A stretch of 11,915 nucleotides of DNA from Fimenecus sp051881455 (GTDB taxonomy: Bacteria > Bacillota > Clostridia > Oscillospirales > Acutalibacteraceae). The stretch covers positions 1 to 11,915 of the forward strand of contig JBJEPX010000032.1 of the NCBI GenBank assembly GCA_051881455.1, read 5' to 3'. Position 1 is the first letter of the stretch. Each line of letters starts with the position of its first letter. Below, one piece after another: positions 1 through 6,022 of the stretch. Made by a program: the position numbers and the translations under genes. The notes beneath the pieces were generated by a model, which worked only from the letters and a program-made list of their open reading frames with translations, was not told the DNA's origin and did not search any database.

Positions 1-486
1 GTTCATGTTTCCGCAAAGGATTTGGGAACAGGCAAAGAGCAGTCAATCTCTATCACATCTTCAACAAATATGTCCAAGGAAGATGTTGAAAAGGCTGTAA
101 AAGAAGCAGAGCAGTTTGCCGAAGAGGATAAGAAGCGCAAAGAAGCGGTTGACACAAGAAACGCCGCTGACCAGATGGTATATCAGTGCGAAAAAATTCT
201 TGCCGACGAGGGCGACAAGTTCTCCGAAACTGATAAAACAGAGCTTCAAACAAAGATTGACGCTTTGAAAGAAGCACTCAAAGGCGAGGATATTGAGGCT
301 ATCAAATCAAAGCAGGAGGAGCTTACACAGCAGTTCTATAAGATTTCAGAAGAGCTTTATAAGGCGGCTCAGGCTCAGGCACAAGCGCAGGGAGGTCAGG
401 CTCCCGGAGCAGACGGCGCGGCACCCGGCGGAGACGGTTATTATGACGCCGATTTCAAGGATGTTGACGACAATAACGCCAACTGA
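1..486 (+). CDS. dnaK: Chaperone protein DnaK (Hsp70), C-terminal part
   Basis: The reading frame is open from base 1 and begins VHVSAKDLGTGKEQSI, the well-known end of the Hsp70 substrate-binding beta domain. An all-alpha lid follows (KEDVEKAVKEAEQFAEEDKKR, cut here to its core, then helical Lys/Glu-rich sequence). The last ~40 residues are a disordered Ala/Gln/Gly/Pro-rich linker ending in DADFKDVDDNNAN, the acidic tail typical of DnaK. The ATPase domain lies outside the window, so the gene is truncated by the window edge and not broken. DnaK is a cytosolic ATP-driven chaperone working with DnaJ and GrpE; dnaJ follows 61 bp downstream on the same strand, the usual heat-shock operon order. 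A TTG at 22 lies in frame but is internal to a conserved motif and is not the start. Confidence 0.96.
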   Translation, partial: VHVSAKDLGTGKEQSISITSSTNMSKEDVEKAVKEAEQFAEEDKKRKEAVDTRNAADQMVYQCEKILADEGDKFSETDKTELQTKIDALKEALKGEDIEAIKSKQEELTQQFYKISEELYKAAQAQAQAQGGQAPGADGAAPGGDGYYDADFKDVDDNNAN

Positions 487-500
487 TAAAAATAACGGGC

Positions 501-524
501 AGGACAGAGCGAAAACTCTGTCCT
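501..524 (+). other. Perfect intercistronic hairpin between dnaK and dnaJ
   Basis: AGGACAGAG (501-509) and CTCTGTCCT (516-524) form a perfect 9-bp inverted repeat around a 6-base CGAAAA loop. GGG (497-499) and CCC (527-529) can extend it across a small internal loop. No T-run follows, so it is unlikely to be a full terminator. It lies 14 nt after the dnaK stop and 11 nt before the dnaJ ribosome binding site. By inference it stabilises or processes the mRNA, or dampens dnaJ translation relative to dnaK. Confidence 0.6.
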
Positions 525-547
525 AACCCGCTTTCGGAGTATTACTT

Positions 548-1699
548 ATGGCAGAAAAAAGAGATTATTATGAAGTGCTCGGTATCGACAAATCGGCTTC
601 CGAGGACGAAATAAAAAAAGCGTACCGCAAAGCCGCAAAAAAATATCACCCCGATTTAAACCCCGGCAATAAGGAAGCGGAGGAAAAGTTCAAAGAGGCA
701 AACGAGGCCTACGAGGTTCTCTCCGACAGTACGAAAAAGGCGCGCTATGACCAGTTTGGTCATGCAGGCGTTGACCCCAATTACGGCGCAGGGCAGGGTG
801 GATACGGCGGCGCAGGCTTCGGCGGAATGGATTTCGATTTGGGCGATATTTTTGGCTCAATATTCGGAAACGGCTTCGGCGGTTTCGGCGGCGGCAGAGC
901 AAATCCCAACGCACCTCAGCGGGGAAGCGATACGCAGTCAAGCATCACAATCTCCTTTGAGGAGGCGGCAAAGGGCTGTAAGCGCACTATTGATACAATG
1001 CGTATTGAGGTGTGCGAGGAGTGCCACGGCAACGGCTGTGAAAGCGGAACTTCACCTAAAACCTGTCCCGAATGTAACGGCAGAGGTCAGGTAACGGTTC
1101 AGCAGAGAACGCCTTTCGGTGTTATTCAGTCAAGCAAGCCTTGCTCAAAGTGCGGCGGCAGAGGTACAATTATTGAAAAACCCTGTAAAAAGTGTAACGG
1201 CGCAGGCAGAGTACGCAAGCCCTCAAAGCTTGATATCAATATTCCCGCAGGTGTTGATGACCGTCAGATTATAACTGTACGCGGTCAGGGCAACAAGGGC
1301 ATTAACGGCGGACCCGCAGGCGACCTTAACATTGTTGTAAATGTTCGTCCGCACCCGATTTTTGAGCGTGACGGATACAATGTCTGGTGCGATGTGCATT
1401 TAACCTTTATGCAGGTTGCATTGGGCTGTAAGATTCAGGTTCCCACTCTGGACGGCAAGGTTGAATACTCAATTCCCGCAGGTACACAGCCGGGTGATGT
1501 GTTCAAGCTTCGCGGCAGGGGTATTCAAAGCAGAAGCGGTATCGGCAAGGGCGACCAGCTTGTGCGCATTATTGTTGATGTGCCGAAAAAGCTTACTGAA
1601 AAACAGCGCGAGCTTATAAATCAGCTTGCCATTGAATTCGGCGCCGCAGACGGAATTGATAATGAGAAAAAATCGTTCTTCGGCAAGAAAAAGAAATAA
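548..1699 (+). CDS. dnaJ: Chaperone protein DnaJ (Hsp40, type I)
   Basis: This 383-residue protein has the full type I Hsp40 layout. The J domain (about 1-75) carries the HPD motif at 34-36 that stimulates DnaK ATPase. A Gly/Phe-rich linker spans about 78-118. The zinc-finger region has four CxxCxGxG repeats, with cysteine pairs at 156/159, 173/176, 199/202 and 213/216. The C-terminal substrate-binding domains run from about 225 to 350, and the tail is Lys-rich. All eight zinc ligands are present and the length is normal. The ATG at 548 follows a GGAG at 536-539 with 8-nt spacing. It is cotranscribed with dnaK and acts in the cytosol, delivering unfolded clients to DnaK. No CIRCE operator is visible here; any would be upstream of the window. 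Confidence 0.98.
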   Translation: MAEKRDYYEVLGIDKSASEDEIKKAYRKAAKKYHPDLNPGNKEAEEKFKEANEAYEVLSDSTKKARYDQFGHAGVDPNYGAGQGGYGGAGFGGMDFDLGDIFGSIFGNGFGGFGGGRANPNAPQRGSDTQSSITISFEEAAKGCKRTIDTMRIEVCEECHGNGCESGTSPKTCPECNGRGQVTVQQRTPFGVIQSSKPCSKCGGRGTIIEKPCKKCNGAGRVRKPSKLDINIPAGVDDRQIITVRGQGNKGINGGPAGDLNIVVNVRPHPIFERDGYNVWCDVHLTFMQVALGCKIQVPTLDGKVEYSIPAGTQPGDVFKLRGRGIQSRSGIGKGDQLVRIIVDVPKKLTEKQRELINQLAIEFGAADGIDNEKKSFFGKKKK

Positions 1700-1701
1700 G
1701 A

Positions 1702-1729
1702 TAAGGTGAGGAGCGCCGAACCCGATATG
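1702..1729 (+). repeat. Left terminal inverted repeat of the 1702-1979 element
   Basis: It starts TAAGGTGAGGAGCGCCGAAC. It differs from the right arm only at element positions 13, 15, 21 and 23. The leading TA may be the duplicated target and not part of the element. Confidence 0.7.
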
Positions 1730-1764
1730 GTTTAAAACGGCATATTTTCGCCTGAACTGCGTTG

Positions 1765-1799
1765 AAAATCTTGCCATACGGCAGTATGGCGGCGATTTT
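1765..1799. other. Internal hairpin 1 of the structured element
   Basis: GCCATAC (1773-1779) and GTATGGC (1784-1790) pair around a GGCA loop. An outer AAAATC (1765-1770) and GATTTT (1794-1799) extend the stem across a small TT/GGC internal loop. Confidence 0.6.
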
Positions 1800-1813
1800 G
1801 TGCCTTGTTCAAA

Positions 1814-1876
1814 CAAAAATCTACTCGTTTTAAACTGCTCTGCACCGAAAATGCAGAGAGTACGGATGGATTTTTG
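1814..1876. other. Internal two-step hairpin 2 of the structured element
   Basis: CAAAAATC (1814-1821) pairs with GATTTTTG (1869-1876). Nested within them is a perfect 7-bp stem, CTCTGCA (1838-1844) with TGCAGAG (1852-1858). A competing pairing of CGTTTTAAAC (1826-1835) with GTTTAAAACG (1730-1739) is also possible. Confidence 0.55.
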
Positions 1877-1890
1877 CTTTTGAGACGGCA

Positions 1891-1908
1891 GTCGGGCTGA
1901 CGCCCGAC
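1891..1908. other. Internal G+C-rich hairpin 3 of the structured element
   Basis: GTCGGGC (1891-1897) and GCCCGAC (1902-1908) form a perfect 7-bp stem around a TGAC tetraloop. This is the most stable-looking part of the element. No T-run follows, so it is not a classical terminator. Confidence 0.6.
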
Positions 1909-1951
1909 AACGGTGAAAAAGTGAAAATACGCCGTAATATCAATTTTTCGG

Positions 1952-1979
1952 CATATTGTGTTCGACTCTCCTCACCTTA
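1952..1979 (-). repeat. Right terminal inverted repeat of the 1702-1979 element
   Basis: Read on the - strand it starts TAAGGTGAGGAGAGTCGAAC and matches the left arm at 24 of 28 positions. It ends in TA on the + strand, directly before the sequence leading into the dnaKJ terminator. Confidence 0.7.
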
Positions 1980-1989
1980 ACATAAATTT

Positions 1990-2029
1990 AGAGCAGACTT
2001 GCACATACAAAGTCTGCTCTTGTTTTCTT
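1990..2029 (+). terminator. Rho-independent terminator of the dnaK-dnaJ operon
   Basis: AGAGCAGACTT (1990-2000) and AAGTCTGCTCT (2010-2020) form a perfect 11-bp stem with a 9-base loop. The T-rich tract TGTTTTCTTT follows on the + strand. It lies 9 nt beyond the stop of the convergent kinase gene. On the - strand the tail is only the weaker AAATTTATG, so it may partly serve both operons. It is far from dnaJ only because the 1702-1979 element intervenes. Confidence 0.85.
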
Positions 2030-3469
2030 TTACTGTACTTTTTTAATATCGAACCAGAACTCAACGCCGTTTTCCGCGTTTTTAACGCCGTATTCCATAC
2101 CGTGAAGATTTTGTATGGCGCTGACAATTGAAAGCCCAAGCCCGAACCTGCCTTCTTTTCGTGAATGGGATTTGTCCGCACGGTAAAAGGATTTCCAAAT
2201 CTTTTCAATATCTTCGTCTTTTATGTGCTCACCGCTGTTAAATACGGTTATTCTGTACTTATCCGCCATATCACGGCAGGTTATTTTAATTACTTTCTCG
2301 CCGCTTGCATGGGCAACGGCATTTGAAACGAAGTTATTAAGCACCATTGAAAGCTTAACCGTATCGCCCTCGCACCATGCGTTTTCGGGGATTTCTGCAG
2401 AAAAGCGTATTCCCTTTTCATCAAAAACTATTTTTTCCGCGTCGGTATAATCCTCAATAAAGGGCTTTAATTCAAATTTTTCAATTTCAAGGCGGCTGTC
2501 GCCCAATTCATACCTTGATAATTCCAAAAGCTCATAAACGAGAGCGTTCATTTTATCGCTTTCTTTTGTAATTATCTCGCAGTATTCAGCCGCACCCTCA
2601 CTGTCATCACCGTCAAGCATCATCTGCGCACCCTCGGCATAGCCTTTGATAATTGCAATGGGCGTTTTAAGTTCGTGGGAAATGCTTGAAATAAATTCCT
2701 TGCGGAGCTGTTCAAGTGTTTGTTTTTTCTCAATATCATCGCTTAATTGCTTGTTCTTTTCATTCAAATCGTTAAGCGTTGTGTCAAGAGAAACAGAAAG
2801 GTTGTTAATACTGTCCGAAAGCCGCCCGATTTCATCACGGCTCTTGACCTCACATTTTTCCGAAAAGTCCATATTAGACATTTTTTCGGTAATTTCGCTC
2901 ATTTTAATAAGCGGCTTTGTAAATCTGCGCGTATAAAAAAAGATGAAAATAAGCGATGCCAAGAAAATCAGAATAACAGAGCCCCATGTAAAGGTAAGCG
3001 CAAGATCGGCATTTGTATCAATATCACTTTTGTTGGCATATATTTCAAGCTCGCCGCCGAAAGAAAGATTTTTCTTAAGAAGAATATATTGCTTTTCATC
3101 AATTTCGTGGATTTCAATAACCGAACCGTCTTTTTGCACTTCATTGTCAACTATGCGGGCACTTCCGCCGTTGGCGGAAATACTTTTTGTGCTGAGATAA
3201 AGGGGAGTACCGTCGCGGTCATAAATATCAACAGAGATGTTTTTTTCCGTTTCAAGGCTTGTAACCGAACCGAAATAGATACCTGATTTAATGTCAAGCG
3301 TATTTATGTATTCGGCAGAACTCATCATATCCTTCTTTTTGTTGAACAGGTAAATATCGTTCAGATATCTGGTATTGATGAAAAGTATCAGAGTAACTGC
3401 GGCAAGAAGAATTGCAGAAATTTCAAAGAACATTTTAAAACGGATGCTGAGTCCTTTTTTCTTACTCAT
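2030..3469 (-). CDS. Membrane sensor histidine kinase (VanS/PhoR-like)
   Basis: This 479-residue kinase phosphorylates a partner response regulator, here almost surely the overlapping upstream gene. The layout is TM1 at about 14-33, an extracytoplasmic sensing domain of about 125 residues, TM2 at about 159-180, a HAMP linker to about 235, and a short coiled coil. A HisKA domain follows with the phospho-accepting His near 265 (SSISHELKTP). The HATPase domain has N box NNFVSNAVAH near 378-387, G1-like VFNSGEH, F box FYRAD and G2 box RFGLGLS. The G1 box has Asn where many kinases have Asp, a known variant in Gram-positive VanS-like kinases. The ATG at 3469 was chosen because AGGAAAG lies 8 nt upstream. 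A GTG three codons earlier (3478) has no usable spacing. The start overlaps the regulator's stop by 8 bp. The signal is not evident. Confidence 0.93.
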   Translation of the reverse strand: MSKKKGLSIRFKMFFEISAILLAAVTLILFINTRYLNDIYLFNKKKDMMSSAEYINTLDIKSGIYFGSVTSLETEKNISVDIYDRDGTPLYLSTKSISANGGSARIVDNEVQKDGSVIEIHEIDEKQYILLKKNLSFGGELEIYANKSDIDTNADLALTFTWGSVILIFLASLIFIFFYTRRFTKPLIKMSEITEKMSNMDFSEKCEVKSRDEIGRLSDSINNLSVSLDTTLNDLNEKNKQLSDDIEKKQTLEQLRKEFISSISHELKTPIAIIKGYAEGAQMMLDGDDSEGAAEYCEIITKESDKMNALVYELLELSRYELGDSRLEIEKFELKPFIEDYTDAEKIVFDEKGIRFSAEIPENAWCEGDTVKLSMVLNNFVSNAVAHASGEKVIKITCRDMADKYRITVFNSGEHIKDEDIEKIWKSFYRADKSHSRKEGRFGLGLSIVSAIQNLHGMEYGVKNAENGVEFWFDIKKVQ

Positions 3470-4151
3470 TGGCGTCACTTTCCTGAATTTTATATCCTAC
3501 TCCGTAAACAGTTTTCAAATGTTCGTTGCCCCAAGCGCCAAGCTTTGTACGAAGTCTTGCAACATGGGAATCAACGGTTCTTGTGTCGCCGAAATAATCA
3601 AAGCCCCAAATATCGTCAAGAAGCTGCTCTCGGCTGTAAACTCTGCCGATGTTATCCATAAGCTTAACAAGTATTTTGAATTCTTTTGCAGTAAGGCTTA
3701 CTTCATTACCGTCAACGAATACCTCGTGGGCGTCGTTGTCAATAACAAGACCGTCGATACCGCTTTTATCGTTATTAGCAATAACTGATTGACTGCGCTT
3801 TAAAAGCACATCAACTCTTTTCATTAAAAGAGCAGGACTGAAAGGCTTTGTGACGTAATCGTCCGCACCCGCTTCAAAGCCCGCGAGCTGGTCAAATTCC
3901 TGACTTCTTGCAGAGAGCAACAGAACAGGTACATCGGAAGTTTTGCGAACCTCACGGGTTACCTCCCAACCGTCGATTTCAGGCATCATAATATCAAGAA
4001 TAAGCAAAGATACATCGGGATTTTGTTTAAAAAGCGTTAAAGCCTCGGCTCCGTTTTCGGCTTCAAGGGGAGCATGACCGCCTTTTTTCAAAAAATCACA
4101 CACAAGACGGCGTATGAGCTGTTCGTCATCAGCAATGATTATTTTTGCCAT
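3462..4151 (-). CDS. OmpR/PhoB-family two-component response regulator
   Basis: This 229-residue protein has a receiver domain (about 1-118) with all key residues: acidic pair D8/D9, phospho-acceptor D53 in LDIMMPEIDGWEV, S80 and K102 in TKPFSP. A C-terminal winged-helix DNA-binding domain (about 130-225) follows, with the typical DIWG...DTRTVDSHVARLR recognition region and final GVGYKI. The partner kinase overlaps its end by 8 bp, so the two are translationally coupled. The ATG at 4151 follows GTGAGG with 7-nt spacing. Phosphorylation would promote dimerisation and promoter binding. The target genes are not evident from the neighbours, which are housekeeping genes or separately controlled. 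Confidence 0.95.
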   Translation of the reverse strand: MAKIIIADDEQLIRRLVCDFLKKGGHAPLEAENGAEALTLFKQNPDVSLLILDIMMPEIDGWEVTREVRKTSDVPVLLLSARSQEFDQLAGFEAGADDYVTKPFSPALLMKRVDVLLKRSQSVIANNDKSGIDGLVIDNDAHEVFVDGNEVSLTAKEFKILVKLMDNIGRVYSREQLLDDIWGFDYFGDTRTVDSHVARLRTKLGAWGNEHLKTVYGVGYKIQESDANE

Positions 4152-4178
4152 AAAATCGCCTCACTTAACTTTTTGATT

Positions 4179-4207
4179 ATGATATCACACTTTTTAAAAT
4201 AAAACAA
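4179..4207 (-). promoter_or_regulatory. Putative promoter of the response regulator-kinase operon
   Basis: On the - strand TTGTTT (4207-4202) and TATCAT (4184-4179) are separated by 17 bp, in the short A+T-rich gap after the queT terminator. The -10 box is a moderate match. The spacing and position support it. Confidence 0.45.
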
Positions 4208-4247
4208 CTTAAAATAAAACAACCGCCTGAAATCAAAATTCAGGCGG
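4205..4247 (-). terminator. Rho-independent terminator after queT
   Basis: Read on the - strand, CCGCCTGAA (4247-4239) and TTCAGGCGG (4231-4223) form a perfect 9-bp stem with a 7-base loop. The T-rich tail TTGTTTTATTTT follows. It starts 7 nt after the queT stop and separates queT from the two-component operon. Confidence 0.85.
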
Positions 4248-4254
4248 TGAAAAC

Positions 4255-4767
4255 TTACTTAAAAAATTTGTCTGCTCCCGTTTTTTTGAGAGCCGCAAAA
4301 AGGGGAATACCCAATCCGTAGCACATAACAAGCTCGCCAAAAGCAACTTCAGCGGCACATATAAGAAATGCGGTAAACTTAAAGCCTTCGGGCATAAAAA
4401 TCGTAATTTCCAGCCCCACAATTATTGCGTTTGTGATTACGGGAAAGAGCGCTGAAAGCAAAGGCATACCCTTGACCGTAATATTTCGTGTGTAGTAAGC
4501 GCATACGGCGGCAATAAGCGTGGCAAGCGTTCCGCAGATAATATCCACTATTCCGTAGGGGCTTGTAATGTTCCCCAAAAAACAGCCTATTGTAAGTCCC
4601 GGTATTGCGGCAGGCGTTAAGCTTGCAAGGATTGTAAGCGCTTCCGAAAACCTGAACTGAATGTTTCCGTAAGCAAGACCTGCAAGAGCCGCGGCATATG
4701 TGAGCGCGGCATAAATCGCGGCAATAACTGCCGACTGGACGATGAAAACCGTCTTCTTTTTGTTCAT
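4255..4767 (-). CDS. queT: QueT family transporter (ECF S component, queuosine precursor uptake)
   Basis: This 170-residue, strongly hydrophobic protein has about six membrane segments. It shows the QueT signature block: FRFSEALTILASLTPAAIPG, then GCFLGNITSPYGIVDIICGT, then an LATLIAA helix. QueT proteins are substrate-binding S components of energy-coupling-factor transporters, importing preQ1 or a related queuosine precursor. The shared ECF A/A'/T energising module is not in this window. The ATG at 4767 (MNKKK) is chosen because CGGAG lies 8 nt upstream. The longer in-frame start at 4818 would run through the riboswitch and is rejected. Length and riboswitch context both fit the family. Expression is likely repressed when preQ1 is plentiful. 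Confidence 0.92.
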   Translation of the reverse strand: MNKKKTVFIVQSAVIAAIYAALTYAAALAGLAYGNIQFRFSEALTILASLTPAAIPGLTIGCFLGNITSPYGIVDIICGTLATLIAAVCAYYTRNITVKGMPLLSALFPVITNAIIVGLEITIFMPEGFKFTAFLICAAEVAFGELVMCYGLGIPLFAALKKTGADKFFK

Positions 4768-4775
4768 TTTTATCA

Positions 4776-4817
4776 CTCCGTAGTTTTGTTTTTTGTCAGG
4801 ATGGTTTCGAACTGACA
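4776..4817 (-). promoter_or_regulatory. PreQ1-I riboswitch upstream of queT
   Basis: On the - strand TGTCAG (4817-4812) and CTGACA (4799-4794) form the P1 stem around the 12-base loop TTCGAAACCATC. An A-rich tail AAAAACAAAACTA then runs into CGGAG, the queT ribosome binding site. This matches the class I preQ1 aptamer plan: short P1, C-containing loop, A-rich strand that docks into the P1 groove, and an H-type pseudoknot at the 3' end. The loop TTCG can pair with CGGA of the Shine-Dalgarno, so ligand binding would hide it, implying translational control. The A+T box TATATATAAA just upstream (about 4819-4830) is a plausible -10 element. No convincing -35 is seen. Confidence 0.8.
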
Positions 4818-4825
4818 TTTATATA

Positions 4826-4855
4826 TATAAAAAGCTTTAAGGCGTATTTGCCTTA
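4826..4855 (-). terminator. Weak terminator-like hairpin after the hydrolase gene
   Basis: On the - strand TAAGGC (4855-4850, including the stop codon) pairs with GCCTTA (4843-4838) around a 6-base loop. AAGCTTTTTATAT follows. The stem is short, so some readthrough from carAB into queT is possible. Confidence 0.45.
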
Positions 4856-6013
4856 CTGCTCGTTTGTCGTGGAGAGTAGAGGAATACTTTTGATTTTGCG
4901 TTTTATAATCCTCTTTTGCGTTGTTGCAACCGTGTCCTTTGCGGAAACGAAAAGATTTCCTAAAACCTTTAACATAAGGGAACGGGTTTCGGGATTAAGG
5001 TCCTTTATAGCGTCAAGCACAAGGGTAGTATTACCTTTCAGATTTTCGCTCCATTGAGCAAAGGTTGCGGCATTTTGAGCGTTGGTCGCCTCAATTACAT
5101 TGAAAAGACCTTCGATAAACATTTCCCGCTGTTCCGTGGAAAAGCCGAAAACCCAATCGTTAAAGGTGCCGTCAATAATCCTCGCCTTTGTCACAACACC
5201 GTCTGCGTTAATGAAATCGTTGTTTTCAATTTTCCACATAAAGGGGTCGTGCTGATAAAATCCCACACCATCGCTTTTAACCACTCTGTATCTGCCGCGG
5301 TTGTTAAGAAGCATACCTATCATTGATTCTTCGGGCACAAGCTTTGAAATTCTGCTTTCCGTTTCAAGGTATTTTTCAGAATTTATAAATTCTTCGGTAA
5401 AGCCGGGATTATCAAAGCTTTGAATTTCAATAATTCTGTCCCTTACCGTATCACTGCACATAACAGCCGCGTAAATTGCAAGATTTCCGCCCTTTGAGTG
5501 TCCTAAAAGAGTTAAATTTCCCTTTATTTTGCGGGCCACTTTCTCAACATACGGAACACTTAATGTCTGGGAGGCAACAGGGGACATATAAAGCATATTG
5601 AAATTTTCTTTCCAGCCTGTTATTGTGGAGTCAGTACCGCGAAAAGCAATATATGCGTTGCCGTTTTCCAAAATAAAAGTTACGGCGCAAAATTGAGCGT
5701 CCTTTGAGGAATCAAAGATATTCTCATAGTAATTAACCCGTATTTTACCGTACCGCTTACTGTACGCAACGGCGTTAAGAAGCATTTTGTTCCTTTCTGC
5801 CGTGCGTTCAAGGGGAAACATTCGGTTATACACGTCACTTTCAACTATGTCGGAAAACAAAACTCCTTTTGCTCTGCTTTTCACATCGGGAACGATGCCG
5901 TCATAGCGCATATATGCAAGCTGTGCCAGAATAAGACCGTCAATTGTTGAAAATGGAAGTGTGTTAAAATCTTTGTTTGCGTTTAACAGCGCATAATCAA
6001 TAATGTTTGCCAA
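4853..6013 (-). CDS. DUF2974 (Mbeg1-like) alpha/beta serine hydrolase
   Basis: This 386-residue protein resembles the DUF2974/Mbeg1-like branch of lipase-like alpha/beta hydrolases common in Firmicutes. The family N-terminus is seen as NIIDYALLNANKDF...IDGLILAQLAYMRYDG. A central AFRGTDSTITGWKENFNMLY strand-loop follows, then the nucleophile elbow GHSKGG with Ser at about 173. Asp near 201 (SFDNPGF) and His near 265 (QHDPF) are candidate remaining triad members, which I infer and cannot prove. There is no signal peptide, so it is probably cytosolic. The start is TTG at 6013. AAGGTG lies 5 nt upstream and overlaps the carB stop, and the conserved ANIIDY follows at once. It appears to be the last gene of the carA-carB operon. 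The substrate is unknown. Confidence 0.85.
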   Translation of the reverse strand: MANIIDYALLNANKDFNTLPFSTIDGLILAQLAYMRYDGIVPDVKSRAKGVLFSDIVESDVYNRMFPLERTAERNKMLLNAVAYSKRYGKIRVNYYENIFDSSKDAQFCAVTFILENGNAYIAFRGTDSTITGWKENFNMLYMSPVASQTLSVPYVEKVARKIKGNLTLLGHSKGGNLAIYAAVMCSDTVRDRIIEIQSFDNPGFTEEFINSEKYLETESRISKLVPEESMIGMLLNNRGRYRVVKSDGVGFYQHDPFMWKIENNDFINADGVVTKARIIDGTFNDWVFGFSTEQREMFIEGLFNVIEATNAQNAATFAQWSENLKGNTTLVLDAIKDLNPETRSLMLKVLGNLFVSAKDTVATTQKRIIKRKIKSIPLLSTTNEQ

Positions 6014-6022
6014 GGTTACACC

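Larger units (their letters stand above)
1702..1979. mobile_element. MITE-like non-coding element with TA-bounded terminal inverted repeats
   Basis: The left end (1702-1729) and the reverse complement of the right end (1952-1979) match at 24 of 28 positions, including an unbroken 12-base TAAGGTGAGGAG. Each end begins with TA, as expected if a TA target were duplicated, which is the habit of IS630/Tc1-mariner elements. No credible ORF lies inside. Inner pairings are nested and compatible. CGGCATATTTTC (1738-1749) pairs with GAAAATACGCCG (1923-1934) with one mismatch. Hairpins occur at 1765-1799, 1814-1876 (enclosing 1838-1858) and 1891-1908. It begins 2 nt after the dnaJ stop and ends 10 nt before the likely dnaKJ terminator, so it appears inserted between them. 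No transposase is present, so movement would need one in trans. The alternative is a long structured RNA or a bidirectional 3' element; one copy alone cannot decide. Confidence 0.6.

Noticed and set aside
1469..1816. 115-codon - strand frame running from the structured element into dnaJ
   Set aside because: It is antisense to conserved DnaJ sequence, has no start signals, and enters a non-coding hairpin element.
1700..2029. CRISPR array, tRNA or T-box in the gap after dnaJ
   Set aside because: There are no regularly spaced direct repeats, no tRNA-like arms with a CCA-adjacent acceptor stem, and no T-box sequence. The structure is instead an inverted-repeat element followed by a terminator.
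2747..3286. 179-codon + strand frame opposite the histidine kinase
   Set aside because: It is antisense to a kinase with all its motifs, and has no family features or upstream binding site.
3470..3478. GTG start at 3478 for the histidine kinase
   Set aside because: The nearest Shine-Dalgarno-like bases abut the GTG, while the ATG at 3469 has proper spacing.
4768..4818. In-frame upstream start extending QueT by 17 residues (MSVRNHPDKKQNYGVIK)
   Set aside because: The extension is encoded by the riboswitch itself. It has no ribosome binding site and makes the protein longer than its family, and the start at 4767 has a good CGGAG.
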